From assembly GCA_008080565.1 (NCBI GenBank), contig VIKE01000027.1, positions 1 to 64,000 on the forward strand: DNA of 64,000 nt, written 5' to 3'. Below the pieces are notes generated by a model, which saw only the letters and a program-made list of their open reading frames with translations, was not told where the DNA came from and made no database searches. Positions 46,620 to 56,227 of the stretch are shown piece by piece (positions within the stretch are counted from its first letter, which is position 1; the number at the start of each line of letters is the position of its first letter). The stretch comes from Rhodocyclaceae bacterium (GTDB lineage: Bacteria > Pseudomonadota > Gammaproteobacteria > Burkholderiales > Rhodocyclaceae). Both the position numbers and the translations under genes were made by a program.

Positions 46620-46916
46620 ATGCCCTCCCTATTTTTATCCTCGACCGGGTGTAGCAATTCTAGCCACCAGATTCTAAGCCATTGGGCTATGAAAAAGGAA
46701 TGTAACCGAGACCAAAATACATGTGGGCACATCTTAAATAGCTGACCATCTAACTCAGGAAACGCCAATGTCCGGTCCGTAACCAGAACTGGACATATTG
46801 CTTTGGGTAGCTCACTGACCGCAGTGGCCGACTTCTGGTCCTCAGCCAAAGCACTCGCTGATGCAAATGACAACGACTGCTTTGCACAAAAATCCGGACA
46901 CCCTCAATCATGAGCG

Positions 46917-47825
46917 CTACTTCCAATCGCCATGCGTACTCTCCGGCACGACTTGCGCCAACCCTTCTGCCAAGAAGTCGAAAACCACACGAATTTTTCG
47001 GGAAGTATGCAATTCAGTGTGCGTGACCAGCCAAATGGGAAATTGCACCGGCGGAATATCGTCCAGAACGCGAACGACACTCGGGGTTTCTCGGGCAATT
47101 TCATCCATCATGGCGCCAATACCTAGCCCTTGACGAACCAGACCCCAATGAGCAACAGAGTGGTCAGCATAGCTGCTGAAGTTGGCCTCGCTCAGCGCCA
47201 GGCCGTGCTGGTGCAAATACGCCAAGTAGCGGCCTGCGCGGTCAGAGCCGACGAACGGCACGCTGGCAGCGTCTTGCGCATTGCGCGGGTGGCCATGCGT
47301 TTCCACCCAGTCTTTCGAGGCGTAGAAGCAGGCGGTAGCTTGGCGTATCAGGCGGGCAATCAGCTCAGGCCGGTCTGGATTGACGTGACGAATCGCGATG
47401 TCCGCTTCGCGTCGCTGCAAGTCGCTGATCGCATTGGTAGCAATCACTTCAATCGCAATGCCGGGCACCTCCTGCCGAAGCCGCCGTACCAAGCTGGGTA
47501 ACAGGTAGGCTGCGACCATATCGCTGGCCGAGACCGAAACGACACCTTCTACCGCCTGCGACCGGCCTGTGGCCGCCATCCCCAGAGCGTCGGCAGCTGA
47601 GCCCATAGTGCGGACGTGCTCAAGCAGATCCAGCCCGGTAGCGGTGAGCACCATGCTCTTTCCCGCCCGCTCAAACAAGGTCACACCCAAACACTTTTCG
47701 ATTGCAGCCACTTGGCGGCTCAGTGTTGGCTGCGTCAAGCCCAGCTTGCGTGCCGCCGCCGACAGTGAGCCGGTTTCCGCTGTTTCCAAAAACGCCCTGA
47801 GTTGGTTCCAGTCAACTTTATCCAT
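46917..47825 (-). CDS. LysR-family transcriptional regulator
   Basis: The 302-residue protein has an N-terminal winged HTH (WNQLRAFLETAETGSLSAAARKLGLTQPTLSRQVAAIE) and a LysR substrate-binding domain. It is divergent from the methyltransferase gene, with the short spacer expected for a LysR-controlled promoter. The effector is unknown. Confidence 0.9.
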   Translation of the reverse strand: MDKVDWNQLRAFLETAETGSLSAAARKLGLTQPTLSRQVAAIEKCLGVTLFERAGKSMVLTATGLDLLEHVRTMGSAADALGMAATGRSQAVEGVVSVSASDMVAAYLLPSLVRRLRQEVPGIAIEVIATNAISDLQRREADIAIRHVNPDRPELIARLIRQATACFYASKDWVETHGHPRNAQDAASVPFVGSDRAGRYLAYLHQHGLALSEANFSSYADHSVAHWGLVRQGLGIGAMMDEIARETPSVVRVLDDIPPVQFPIWLVTHTELHTSRKIRVVFDFLAEGLAQVVPESTHGDWK

Positions 47826-47964
47826 GCATAAATGTATAGGTTAATTGCAAATTTTGGGGATTTTAATGCGAATTTATACAGGTAACATCCAAACCTCGCC
47901 ACATGAGTGCTTCAAGCCTGCCCAATCCATGTCATTTCCAAGCAACAAACATCTAACCGACGAT

Positions 47965-48645
47965 ATGCATTCGACTTGTGCAGACGCTGCCACGATGCGC
48001 AAAGCACGTTTCTGGAACCGTATTGCCCGCAAATATGCGGCTGACCCGATTCCTGACATGGCGGGCTACGAGACCTCGTTGCAGCGCACGCGCGGCCTGC
48101 TGTCCACCGAGCACAATGTACTGGAGATTGGTTGCGGTACGGGGACCACGGCATTGCACTTGGCTGCCAGTACCGGATGTTTTCTGGCAACCGATATCTC
48201 GGCAGAGATGATTGCCATTGCAAAAGAAAAGCTGGCCTCACAACCCACCCCGCAACTGTCGTTTGCATTGGCCGACGCCGATTTGCCGATGTCCGGATCG
48301 GCGACCTACGACAGGGTATTGGCATTCAATATCTTACATTTGGTGAGCGACCTCGACCAAACGCTGGCCAAGGCTGCGCAGGCCTTGCGGCCTGGCGGAT
48401 TGTTCATATCCAAGACGGCCTGCATTGCCGAGATGAACCCGCTAATTCAACACTTGGCCCTGCCTCTGATGCGTGTCATCGGCAAGGCCCCCCTGATTGT
48501 GCAGTGCCTCAACGAAACCCAATTGCGGGCGGCGCTGACCCGGCAGGGTTTACAGATCGTGTCCGTCGAACGACACGGAACCAAGAAAAAAGATTTCCGG
48601 GTTTTTATTATCGCGAGCAAACCGCTCGCCACTGACCCTAGTTAG
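47965..48645 (+). CDS. Class I SAM-dependent methyltransferase
   Basis: The protein has the SAM-binding motif LEIGCGTGTTALHLA, then ATDISAEMIAIAKEKL (motif II) and LADADLPM, with a C-terminal LRPGGLFISKTACIAEM. About 226 residues follow from the ATG at 47965. No strong ribosome-binding site separates the possible starts (47845, 47932, 47965, 47995). The domain really begins near MRKARFWNRIARKYA. It is divergent from LysR and followed by a run of lipoprotein genes. Substrate unknown. Confidence 0.8.
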   Translation: MHSTCADAATMRKARFWNRIARKYAADPIPDMAGYETSLQRTRGLLSTEHNVLEIGCGTGTTALHLAASTGCFLATDISAEMIAIAKEKLASQPTPQLSFALADADLPMSGSATYDRVLAFNILHLVSDLDQTLAKAAQALRPGGLFISKTACIAEMNPLIQHLALPLMRVIGKAPLIVQCLNETQLRAALTRQGLQIVSVERHGTKKKDFRVFIIASKPLATDPS

Positions 48646-48653
48646 GCATCAAC

Positions 48654-49523
48654 ATGCTGAACACAATACGCCCCGCCCATAGGCGACAGACGGCAGCTTT
48701 CTGTTTGTTTTTGGCTCTGAGTGGCTGCGCTTCGATCAGCGGCGTCACCACGTCACCTCTGGATGGCAGGAACGTTGAGCATGTCGTGACAGGACATGGC
48801 ACGCCGGCTGTCGTGTTTGAGAACGGACTGGGCGGCCGACTCCAATGGTGGGCGGAAGTCCTTCCCACAATCGCCCGGGAAACGACGGTATTTGCCTATA
48901 ACCGCGCAGGTACCGGCACCAGTACTGAAACGTCGACGCCGCGAGACGGCGAAACCATCATCGACGAATTGCGGCGCAATCTGCGTGACAAAGGCATAGC
49001 CCCGCCCTATGTCCTGGTGGGTCACTCCCTCGGCGGACTCTACATGCAGCTTTACGCGCGGCGTTACCCGCAAGAGGTCGCGGGTCTGGTGCTGGTGGAC
49101 TCGACCCACCCTGAGCAATTGAAAGGCGCTGGCGCGAAGGATAACTGGCCGACCTGGATAAAACTGATGTTCAATGTCTTGCTGTCCGGTGCCGCCAGTA
49201 ACGAGTTGGAAGCGCTTCCCGCGACAGGTGCCGCCATGCTTGCCCTGCCTCCACTTACGGGCAAACCGGTGATCGTTCTCAGCGCGCAAAAACCAATGAG
49301 CGAAACATCGGAGCTCGCCCGTGATGCCAATGCCAAACGCAGCGACATTGCGCGCCTGCATCCTGGGGCCAAACAAGTGTGGGTTGACAGCGGCCACGTC
49401 ATTCCCCTTGAGAGGCCGGACGCGGTTATTGCGGCGATCCACGAGGTCTTGCTCAGTGTTCAGGCAGCGCAATCGCACTCTCCATCGACGGGCGGCAATG
49501 AGACCGGGGAAATTCAAAAATGA
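48654..49523 (+). CDS. Lipoprotein with alpha/beta-hydrolase domain
   Basis: The 289-residue protein has a lipobox LSGC at about 22-25 after a hydrophobic segment, so it is likely a lipoprotein. The alpha/beta-hydrolase core has the nucleophile elbow GHSLGG near residue 123, preceded by VFAYNRAGTGTS, and a C-terminal DSGHVIPLE with the catalytic His. A serine hydrolase or esterase acting in the envelope is likely. It starts 9 bases after the methyltransferase stop. Confidence 0.82.
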   Translation: MLNTIRPAHRRQTAAFCLFLALSGCASISGVTTSPLDGRNVEHVVTGHGTPAVVFENGLGGRLQWWAEVLPTIARETTVFAYNRAGTGTSTETSTPRDGETIIDELRRNLRDKGIAPPYVLVGHSLGGLYMQLYARRYPQEVAGLVLVDSTHPEQLKGAGAKDNWPTWIKLMFNVLLSGAASNELEALPATGAAMLALPPLTGKPVIVLSAQKPMSETSELARDANAKRSDIARLHPGAKQVWVDSGHVIPLERPDAVIAAIHEVLLSVQAAQSHSPSTGGNETGEIQK

Positions 49524-49565
49524 TGAGCGGTGGCATTTTCTTGGCAAACCCCAACGAGGTTCCAG

Positions 49566-50048
49566 ATGATTTCGAAAAAAAAAGCAAATAACTTTTCCAT
49601 GCTGGCACTGGCGGTGATGCTTTCTGGCTGTGCACTTGACCCCGGCGCACGCAATGGTGGCTTGTTCAGCAACGCCGCCAAGGCCTATATCTATACGCCG
49701 GAAGAACAAGCAAACATGACTGCCGAGGGCACCATCCCAACGATGGTCGCGCCGTCCGAAATACGGGCGTACTTTGAAAACGCAAAAAAGGTGACCAAAC
49801 CAACGGGTGAGGTTAACTACTGTGACGCGGGTTTGTCTTCGCTTGTCCAGTCAAGAAGGAATGAAGCCCTTGCCGCAATAGATGACGCTTGTGGCGGCAA
49901 AGATCAATACTCGATTCGACATGAAGGCCCCGGTCACATCAAAGCACACTACGCGGGCAACATCCAGCTGACGCCTGGTTGCAACCGGAGCAAGGTGATT
50001 ATCTTCAGGTGTTCAGGTGCGCAACCCAAGCCGGACATGCGCAAATGA
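49566..50048 (+). CDS. Putative lipoprotein, unknown function
   Basis: The 160-residue product has a signal sequence with lipobox LSGC near residue 22. The ATG at 49566 is preceded by ACGAGG. Four Cys in the mature part (for example NYCDAG, DDACGG, GCNRSK, FRCSG) suggest disulphides. No family recognised. Its stop overlaps the next start by 4 bases (ATGA). Confidence 0.6.
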   Translation: MISKKKANNFSMLALAVMLSGCALDPGARNGGLFSNAAKAYIYTPEEQANMTAEGTIPTMVAPSEIRAYFENAKKVTKPTGEVNYCDAGLSSLVQSRRNEALAAIDDACGGKDQYSIRHEGPGHIKAHYAGNIQLTPGCNRSKVIIFRCSGAQPKPDMRK

Positions 50049-50446
50049 ACAGTGGAATCAGGCTGAAAATCGTCACGCCCTTGCTGCTGAGCCTGCTGCT
50101 GGCGGCCTGTGTGAGTACAAACGATTTACAACTCAGCAATGGCAAAGGTAAAAGTTTTATCGTCAGCGGCCGGAGCTACGAGCAGATTTGGCATGCGGCA
50201 ACGGTGGCCATGAGCACCGACATGAAGATCGTTGATAGCCACAAACCCTCCGGTGTCATTAAGTCCCGCGTCGTCAATGGCACGCAGGGAAAAGTGGTTG
50301 GCTTCTTCATTCAGCCCACGGATGAACAGGCGCCAAACTACACCATCACCATCGTGAGCAAGAAACCGCTTCAAACCGAGTTCGTGGACCGCGACTGGGA
50401 GCCCTCTGTTTGGGAAGACTTCAAAGCTGCGATCAACCCGAAATAG
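50045..50446 (+). CDS. Putative lipoprotein, unknown function
   Basis: The 133-residue product has a clear lipobox LAAC at about 19-22. The mature domain (SFIVSGRSYEQIWHAATVAM ... YTITIVSKKPLQ) resembles small periplasmic lipoproteins of unknown role. It overlaps the preceding lipoprotein by ATGA, so the pair is translationally coupled. Confidence 0.6.
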   Translation: MNSGIRLKIVTPLLLSLLLAACVSTNDLQLSNGKGKSFIVSGRSYEQIWHAATVAMSTDMKIVDSHKPSGVIKSRVVNGTQGKVVGFFIQPTDEQAPNYTITIVSKKPLQTEFVDRDWEPSVWEDFKAAINPK

Positions 50447-50491
50447 ACAGGCAGCAAGGATTTTTAAATAGTATTTGAGGAAGATTTGACC

Positions 50492-50962
50492 ATGAAGCTA
50501 AAGAAGCTGATTGCATTGCTACTGCTTTTGCCGCTAGCCGGCGCTTTTTCTGGCTGTGCGACAAACGAGAGGAAGTCGTCCGAGCCAAGTGAGGGCAGCA
50601 GCGCCAACAGCAACGTCAGCAGCAATTCCGAAAAAAAGGCCGCTAACGAGGACAAGGGTAAAGCCATGCAAAAAATATCCATGGCGATCGGCGTGGAAAC
50701 AAGAGGATTTACCATCACCAGCCAACAGCCAGTCGACGCGCCCGGCGGCTACAACGGCACCCAATACACGGTTAAAACCAGCGCCGGGAAGACATACAAG
50801 TGCGAGATCCTTGAGCCATCAGGCTTTGGAAAAGTGATGACTTGGGGAATGGCCAGTGGCGCCAGTGCCATGTGCACGGACTTCACCCCTGGCTCGAAAG
50901 ACAGGGGAAAAACGAATAAAGCTAGCTGCAACGACCTGCTCAAGGCCGCCGGTAAGTGTTAG
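50492..50962 (+). CDS. Putative lipoprotein, unknown function
   Basis: The 156-residue product has a lipobox FSGC near residue 21, then a Ser/Asn-rich linker, and a small folded domain (YTVKTSAGKTYKCEILEPSGF). ATG at 50492 has GAGGAAG 8 bases upstream. It is third in a run of envelope lipoproteins; no function is recognised. Confidence 0.6.
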   Translation: MKLKKLIALLLLLPLAGAFSGCATNERKSSEPSEGSSANSNVSSNSEKKAANEDKGKAMQKISMAIGVETRGFTITSQQPVDAPGGYNGTQYTVKTSAGKTYKCEILEPSGFGKVMTWGMASGASAMCTDFTPGSKDRGKTNKASCNDLLKAAGKC

Positions 50963-51253
50963 TGAAAAGCGAAGATCCCTTCCCTGTGGAGATCATGCCC
51001 GGCTGAACAAAACCTGATGGGCGCGCGCTCGATGGGCATCAGCCTGACGTATGCCATTGAGGGCGATATCGATAACCTTCTTCTGGGGGCTGAAGGCGAG
51101 CAGATAGCTGACTTGCCGCAAACGCAACAACTGGATATATCGTCCAACACTGGTACCGACGTATTCGGCGAATTGCCGCCCTTAACAGTACCAAACTAAG
51201 CCCTCTTTGGCGCACGCGGTATCATTTCGTCTTTGCTTCTGATTGACCGCATC

Positions 51254-51571
51254 ATGACCATTACTAAGGCCGACCTCTCTGAACAGCTCTACGAAAAAGT
51301 AGGGTTCAACAATCGCGAAGCCAAAGAGATGGTCGAAGCCTTCTTTCAGGAAATTTCTGACTGCCTCGTGCGCGGCGAAGAGGTCAAACTGGCAGGGTTC
51401 GGCGCTTTCTCCTTGCGCGACAAACCAGAACGACCTGGACGCAACCCGAAAACCGGCGAAGAGGTATCGATTTCGGCCCGACGGGTTGTTACGTTCCACG
51501 CCAGCGGTTGTCTGAAGGATGCCGTCGATGCCAGCCCCACCCTTATCCTTCATGACGTGAAGGCAGCCTAG
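51254..51571 (+). CDS. ihfA: Integration host factor alpha-like DNA-bending protein
   Basis: This 105-residue HU/IHF-family protein has [44 protein letters not shown] with the DNA-binding arm, and [16 protein letters not shown]. Core ihfA genes usually follow pheT; this copy instead sits beside a DUF1232 gene and lipoproteins, so it may be a second paralogue. IHF bends DNA at sigma-54 promoters. Confidence 0.82.
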   Translation: MTITKADLSEQLYEKVGFNNREAKEMVEAFFQEISDCLVRGEEVKLAGFGAFSLRDKPERPGRNPKTGEEVSISARRVVTFHASGCLKDAVDASPTLILHDVKAA

Positions 51572-51573
51572 GT

Positions 51574-51954
51574 ATGGCCAGCTTGAAGGCAAAATTGGCG
51601 CAATGGGCCAAAGCGTTCAAGCAACAAACGTTAGTAGTCTACTTTTCCGCTCGAGACCCGAGGACACCTCTCCTTGTTCGACTTCTCGCGCTCTTGGCCG
51701 CTGCCTATGCGTTGAGCCCAATCGACCTCATTCCTGATTTCATCCCGGTCATTGGCTACCTGGATGATTTGATACTGCTGCCCCTCGGAATAGCACTCAT
51801 AGTCAAGTTCACTCCACCGGAAGTCATCAGTGATGCCAAGGTGCAAGCGGCCAACTTGGCTGAGAGACCGACGAGCTACTTTGCCGCTACCGTGATTGTC
51901 ACCATCTGGCTGGCGCTTGGGCTGCTCTGCTATCAATGGCTGGCCAGACTTTGA
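51574..51954 (+). CDS. DUF1232 (YkvA-like) membrane protein
   Basis: The 126-residue protein has the DUF1232 signature LLALLAAAYALSPIDLIPDFIPVIGYLDDLILLPLGI, plus a C-terminal membrane helix. It begins 2 bases after the IHF-like stop. Function of the family is unknown. Confidence 0.85.
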   Translation: MASLKAKLAQWAKAFKQQTLVVYFSARDPRTPLLVRLLALLAAAYALSPIDLIPDFIPVIGYLDDLILLPLGIALIVKFTPPEVISDAKVQAANLAERPTSYFAATVIVTIWLALGLLCYQWLARL

Positions 51955-52054
51955 GTAAGGCCGAACTCCTGACCTGCGGGCGATAATGTCAATCGAAGTG
52001 GGGCAGGGGAGCAGACCCTACTTTTGCTTCTCGGCCGAAACCGCCGGTGGCGAA

Positions 52055-52231
52055 TCAGAATGTGTCGGGCAGGATTAAGGCGCTAAGCTGACGTTCTGCA
52101 GAAAAAATCCGTTTACCCGATTTGTGATAGCGAACTACCGCTACGGCATAGCCATGGCCATTTCCCGGATATTCATCATCGTCACCGGCATTGAGCGAAT
52201 AGCGATCAAGTGAAGTTTCTGTCTTCGTCAC
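52055..52231 (-). CDS. Small unrecognised ORF coupled to the histidine kinase
   Basis: A 58-codon ORF starts at GTG with a 4-base GTGA overlap on the kinase stop codon. It reads through a plausible soluble sequence (YSLNAGDDDEYPGNGHGY, then AVVRYHKSGKRIF) and ends at 52055. The overlap and composition favour translation, but no family is recognised and there is no independent ribosome-binding site. It may be a decayed tail. Confidence 0.35.
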   Translation of the reverse strand: MTKTETSLDRYSLNAGDDDEYPGNGHGYAVAVVRYHKSGKRIFSAERQLSALILPDTF

Positions 52232-53541
52232 AAAGCGGAATTTCCCTGGGGCAAGGACAAGATTGCCCGCAATCCTCCGCCTGAACGATTTTCCAGAACG
52301 ACATCCCCACCGTGACCTCGTGCAATCTGTCTGACGATGGCCAGCCCCAAGCCCACACCGCCCGTTTCACGACTGCGTGACGACTCCAGTCGATAAAAAG
52401 GCTCGAAAACCCGCTCCAGTTCATTCTCTGGCAGACCAGCGCCAGCGTCGTCGATAGTGATCCGCAAGTATCCGCCGTCCTGAACCGCCTCGACACTTAC
52501 CTCGCCTCCGTACTTCAATCCATTGTCAATCAGGTTGCCAATGGCGCGGCGCAATGCCTGCGGTCGACCTTCCAGGCGCAAAGATTCCGCTGCTTGCAGG
52601 TGAATGCTCTCGCCAATGTCGGCGTAGTCGTCCACCATGCTTTCCAGCAATGCGGTCAGGTCCAGGCGCTGGATGGCTTCATCGACCGCCTTGCCATGAA
52701 GAAAATCGAGTGCGCTGCCAAGCATGCCTTGCATTTCGTCCAGGTCGTGGACAAATCGCTCGCGAAGATTGGGGTCTTCAAGCATTTCACTGCGCAAACG
52801 CAAGCGTGTTACCGGGGTTTTTAGATCGTGAGAAACGGCGGCCAGAAAACGCTCCCTTTCTTCAATGCTGCTCCGGATGTGCCGTTGCATGGAATTGAAT
52901 GCCTGCGCCGCCGCGCGTACTTCCAGTGGTCCGCTCTCCGGCAACGGCGGACTCTTCAGATCATCGCCCAAGGCACGTGCCGCCTTGGCCAGGTCCGTCA
53001 GGGGTCGTACGGTCATGCGAACAGCAAGCCAGACCAGGACGAAGACCATGAGCAGCATCAGGCCCAGCGTCATGAAGTGATGCAGGGGCAAGGCGATGAT
53101 TTCCTGGGGGGCTTGCCCGCGAATGCGTAGCCAGTCACCCGCGCTCAGTTTCAGGTAGAGATCGAAAGAGAAGACCCCGGGCCGGGGAGTGACCACGGGT
53201 TTCAAAGTAATCGTCAAGCCCAGCGCCTCGCGGACTCGACGCAGGAACTCGTTTTCCACCCCATCATTTTCCGGCGTAATTGGCGGGCTGGATTCAATAC
53301 TCAGTTGCTGGCGCGGGGAGCTGAGCAATTGGGCAAGCCGCGGGCGTTCCGGGGCTGGCTGGCTATCGATGGCGCGATACACCGCCGCGACACGCTGGGC
53401 GAACTCGGCATTGATCGTCGTGCCGATCATCCGCTGGCGCTCGGCCATGTTCATGGCGGCGCCAATCAGTTGCGCCAGGATGAGTCCGCCGGCCATCAGG
53501 AGTATGAGACGGCCGAACAGGGAGCGCGGCAGCAATCTCAC
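52228..53541 (-). CDS. Sensor histidine kinase (OmpR-partner type)
   Basis: The 437-residue protein has two membrane helices (about 8-28 and 152-172) around a periplasmic sensor loop. A HAMP domain follows, then HisKA with the phosphorylated His in AVSHDLKTPVTRL, and an HATPase with N-box IGNLIDNGLKYGG and GGVGLGLAIVRQIARGHGG. It overlaps the response regulator by 4 bases. The nearby exporter, b561 and Spy-like genes suggest envelope stress or metal sensing. Confidence 0.9.
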   Translation of the reverse strand: MRLLPRSLFGRLILLMAGGLILAQLIGAAMNMAERQRMIGTTINAEFAQRVAAVYRAIDSQPAPERPRLAQLLSSPRQQLSIESSPPITPENDGVENEFLRRVREALGLTITLKPVVTPRPGVFSFDLYLKLSAGDWLRIRGQAPQEIIALPLHHFMTLGLMLLMVFVLVWLAVRMTVRPLTDLAKAARALGDDLKSPPLPESGPLEVRAAAQAFNSMQRHIRSSIEERERFLAAVSHDLKTPVTRLRLRSEMLEDPNLRERFVHDLDEMQGMLGSALDFLHGKAVDEAIQRLDLTALLESMVDDYADIGESIHLQAAESLRLEGRPQALRRAIGNLIDNGLKYGGEVSVEAVQDGGYLRITIDDAGAGLPENELERVFEPFYRLESSRSRETGGVGLGLAIVRQIARGHGGDVVLENRSGGGLRAILSLPQGNSAL

Positions 53542-54263
53542 GCCTCGCTCTCCACCGATGCTGCCAGCACATAGCCTTCGCCGCGCACGGTCTTGATCAG
53601 CACCGGCTCCCGGCTGTCATCGCGCAGACGCTTGCGCAGCCGGCCGACCAGCACATCGATGCTGCGATCAAACAGAATGGCCTCGCGGCCATTGGCCAGT
53701 TCCAGCAACTGCTCGCGGGCCAGCACGCGCTGTGGGTGATCGAGAAAAACCCGTAGCAGACGATATTCCGCACCCGAGAGCGGCACCACCAGTCCATCCG
53801 CAGCGGTGACATTGCGTGTCGCCACATCGAGTGTCCAGCCGGCAAAGCGCAGGGTGTGCACCTTGTCCGTTTCCATATTGGGCGGCAGCGCCTGGGCGCG
53901 GCGCACCACGCTCTTGATCCGGGCGAGCAATTCGCGCGGGTTGAAGGGTTTGGCCAGGTAGTCGTCGGCGCCCATTTCCAGGCCGATGATGCGATCCACT
54001 TCATCGCCGCGCGCGGTCAGCATGAGGACGGGCAGGTTGGTCCTGCTGCGCAATTCGCGGCACAGCGTCAAACCGTCTTCGCCCGGCAGCATCAGGTCGA
54101 GAATGACCAGATCAATGCGGTTTGCCTCCAGCACACGGCGCATGGCCTTGCCATCGCCGACTGCAGTGACGCGGTAGTCGGCCTGCTCCAGATAGTCGGT
54201 CAGCAGATGGCGGATTTCCTTGTCGTCGTCGACGATCAGCAGATGTTCTCGATTGGCACTCAT
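53538..54263 (-). CDS. OmpR-family response regulator
   Basis: The 241-residue protein has a receiver domain (VDDD, phosphoacceptor Asp in VILDLMLPGEDG, Lys in AKPFNPRELLARI) and a winged-helix DNA-binding domain (SGAEYRLLRVFLDH ... DVLVGRLRKRLRD). It is cotranscribed with the kinase through a 4-base overlap and likely controls the adjacent exporter genes. Confidence 0.92.
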   Translation of the reverse strand: MSANREHLLIVDDDKEIRHLLTDYLEQADYRVTAVGDGKAMRRVLEANRIDLVILDLMLPGEDGLTLCRELRSRTNLPVLMLTARGDEVDRIIGLEMGADDYLAKPFNPRELLARIKSVVRRAQALPPNMETDKVHTLRFAGWTLDVATRNVTAADGLVVPLSGAEYRLLRVFLDHPQRVLAREQLLELANGREAILFDRSIDVLVGRLRKRLRDDSREPVLIKTVRGEGYVLAASVESEA

Positions 54264-54273
54264 GGCAAATAGA

Positions 54274-55032
54274 CTACCTGATCTTTATTCCGGTTTCTTC
54301 GGGGATTTCACGGCCTTCGCCTGGCTCTTCTTCGGTGCGCCCATCGCAGATGTGATAGATGCGCTTGAAGGTCGGGATGATTTTTTCGTCATGGGTGACA
54401 ACGATGATCGCCGCGCCGTAACGTTGCGCCATCTGGTTGAGGATGCGCATGACGGCGAGGGCGCGGGTTGAATCGAGCGGCGCGGTCGGCTCATCGGCCA
54501 GGATGACCGGCGGCTGATTGACCAGAGAACGGGCAATCGCCACGCGCTGCTGTTCGCCGCCGGAGAGCATGTTGACCCGCACGCCGGCGCGGTGGCCGAC
54601 ATCGAGCGCCTCAATCAGTTCACGCGCCCGAAGCCGGGCTTCGTTGTTAGGCACGCCGGCCAGCATGGGTAACAGCGCCACGTTGTCGGTGACATCGAGA
54701 AAGGGAATCAGGTAAGGCGCCTGAAAGATAAAGCCAATGCGATCACGGCGCAGGGCGCGCAGATCCTTGATCTGCCAGCCGCCGGTCTTGCCGTCGAAAA
54801 TGCTTTCGCCGCCCAGTTCAATCTGGCCGTCGGTCGGTTCGATCACCGCACCCAGACACTTGAGCAGTGTGCTCTTGCCGGAACCGCTGGGGCCGACCAG
54901 ACCAACCACTTCGCCACGCTGGATAGTCATATCGACGCCACGCAGGGCGTGCACCGCCGTGCTGCCGCTGCCGTAGGTTTTGGTCAGGCCGCTGAGGCGA
55001 ATGGCAGCGGAGTCGTTGTTGTTTGTCGTCAT
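54274..55032 (-). CDS. ABC transporter ATP-binding protein (MacB/DevA-like)
   Basis: The 252-residue ATPase has Walker A GPSGSGKST, signature LSGGEQQRVAIARS and Walker B VILADEPTAPLD. It is of the LolD/DevA class that drives FtsX-like permeases. ATG at 55032 begins MTTNNND; the longer frame is a leader artefact. It starts one base after the permease stop. With the permease and adaptor it forms an exporter for periplasmic or outer-membrane cargo. Confidence 0.88.
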   Translation of the reverse strand: MTTNNNDSAAIRLSGLTKTYGSGSTAVHALRGVDMTIQRGEVVGLVGPSGSGKSTLLKCLGAVIEPTDGQIELGGESIFDGKTGGWQIKDLRALRRDRIGFIFQAPYLIPFLDVTDNVALLPMLAGVPNNEARLRARELIEALDVGHRAGVRVNMLSGGEQQRVAIARSLVNQPPVILADEPTAPLDSTRALAVMRILNQMAQRYGAAIIVVTHDEKIIPTFKRIYHICDGRTEEEPGEGREIPEETGIKIR

Positions 55033-55033
55033 C

Positions 55034-56227
55034 TCAACCACCAATCGCATCGGCAGGATCGACCCGCAAGGCAGCGCGAATTGCCAGCACGCTGGCCAAC
55101 GAGCAAACCACCAGCGTGACGACCAGTCCACGCCCGGCATCGCCCGATTCGAGCAGCACGGTCTTGGGGAAAAATGGTGCCCATAAAGTGGCAGAAATCT
55201 GACCAACCGCGTAGCCAATCAAGCCGAGGGCGATGGCTTGTTGCAGGATCATCAACGCGATACTGCTGTCGCGGGCGCCGATCAGTTTGAGGACGGCAAT
55301 TTCGCGCTGCTTGTTGAGCGTCATGGTGTAGATGATGAAAGCGACGATGGCAGCGCTGACGATGGCGAGAATGACTAGGAACATGCCGATCTGCTTGGCC
55401 GAGGTGGCGATCAGCTTGGCGACGAGGATGTCTTCCATATCGGCACGCGTCCAGGCGGTGAGATGCTTCCAGCGGCCGATCTCAGCCTTGACTTCGTCGG
55501 CCGGGTAGCTGGGAACGAGGCGGATCAGCACAGCATTGACGTTGTGGCTGGTGGCCTGGCTGGCCAGCACGGCATCGAGCAGACCGGGTACGCCGGGGCG
55601 GTTGAGTGCCGGGTTGGCGGCGGTGCGGGCGCGCTCGGCGACCAGGCTGTCGTTGTCCTTGAGGAACTGGACTTCCTGCGCATCCTTGAGCGGAATAAAC
55701 AGCATCGGGTCGCCGGAAGACGATTTGGCGTTACGCGTGAGACCCACCACCCGGTAATCATGACGACGAATGGTGACGTTATCGCCGACGCTCAAGCCGG
55801 TTGCCAGATCGGCCACGGCTTCGTAATGGCTGTTGAGCAATGGGCGGCCACTGGCGATCTGCGCGGGTTCGCCCAGCGCACCCGGTTCAATACCGGCCAG
55901 CATGACGCGCACGTCCTGACCTTTGACCGGCACCTGCATGGTCAGGTAAGCGACGTTGGCGGCTTCAGCAACGCCGGGTAAAACGGCGAGGGTGCGATAG
56001 AGATCATCACGAATCGATGAAGGTTCCGCCCATGGGCCAAGGGTATCTTTTTGCACCACCCAAAGATCTGCCCCCGAGGCGGCAATGACCGCCTTGCCAT
56101 CCGATACCATGCCGCGATAAACGCCGGCCATGGTCAATGTGACGCCGATCAGCAGCCCGAGGCCGATGCCGGTGAATACAAAGCGCCCGAGATGATGGCC
56201 AATGTCGCGGCCAGCGAGATTGATCAT
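55034..56227 (-). CDS. FtsX-type ABC permease (DevC-like)
   Basis: The 397-residue permease has an N-terminal membrane helix, a large periplasmic domain, and three helices in the C-terminal third (ILAIVSAAIVAFIIYTMTL, ALGLIGYAVG, VTLVVCSLASVLAIRAALRV). This is the MacB/DevC layout. It is coupled to the ATPase and the adaptor. Confidence 0.87.
   Translation of the reverse strand: MINLAGRDIGHHLGRFVFTGIGLGLLIGVTLTMAGVYRGMVSDGKAVIAASGADLWVVQKDTLGPWAEPSSIRDDLYRTLAVLPGVAEAANVAYLTMQVPVKGQDVRVMLAGIEPGALGEPAQIASGRPLLNSHYEAVADLATGLSVGDNVTIRRHDYRVVGLTRNAKSSSGDPMLFIPLKDAQEVQFLKDNDSLVAERARTAANPALNRPGVPGLLDAVLASQATSHNVNAVLIRLVPSYPADEVKAEIGRWKHLTAWTRADMEDILVAKLIATSAKQIGMFLVILAIVSAAIVAFIIYTMTLNKQREIAVLKLIGARDSSIALMILQQAIALGLIGYAVGQISATLWAPFFPKTVLLESGDAGRGLVVTLVVCSLASVLAIRAALRVDPADAIGG

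Noticed and set aside
46616-46873. 85-codon ORF overlapping the ABC-3C effector start by GTGA
   Set aside because: The sequence is rich in Trp/His and unlike a folded protein; no ribosome-binding site seen. Left as spacer.
51017-51199. 60-codon ORF between lipoprotein and IHF-like genes
   Set aside because: No family, no good start context.
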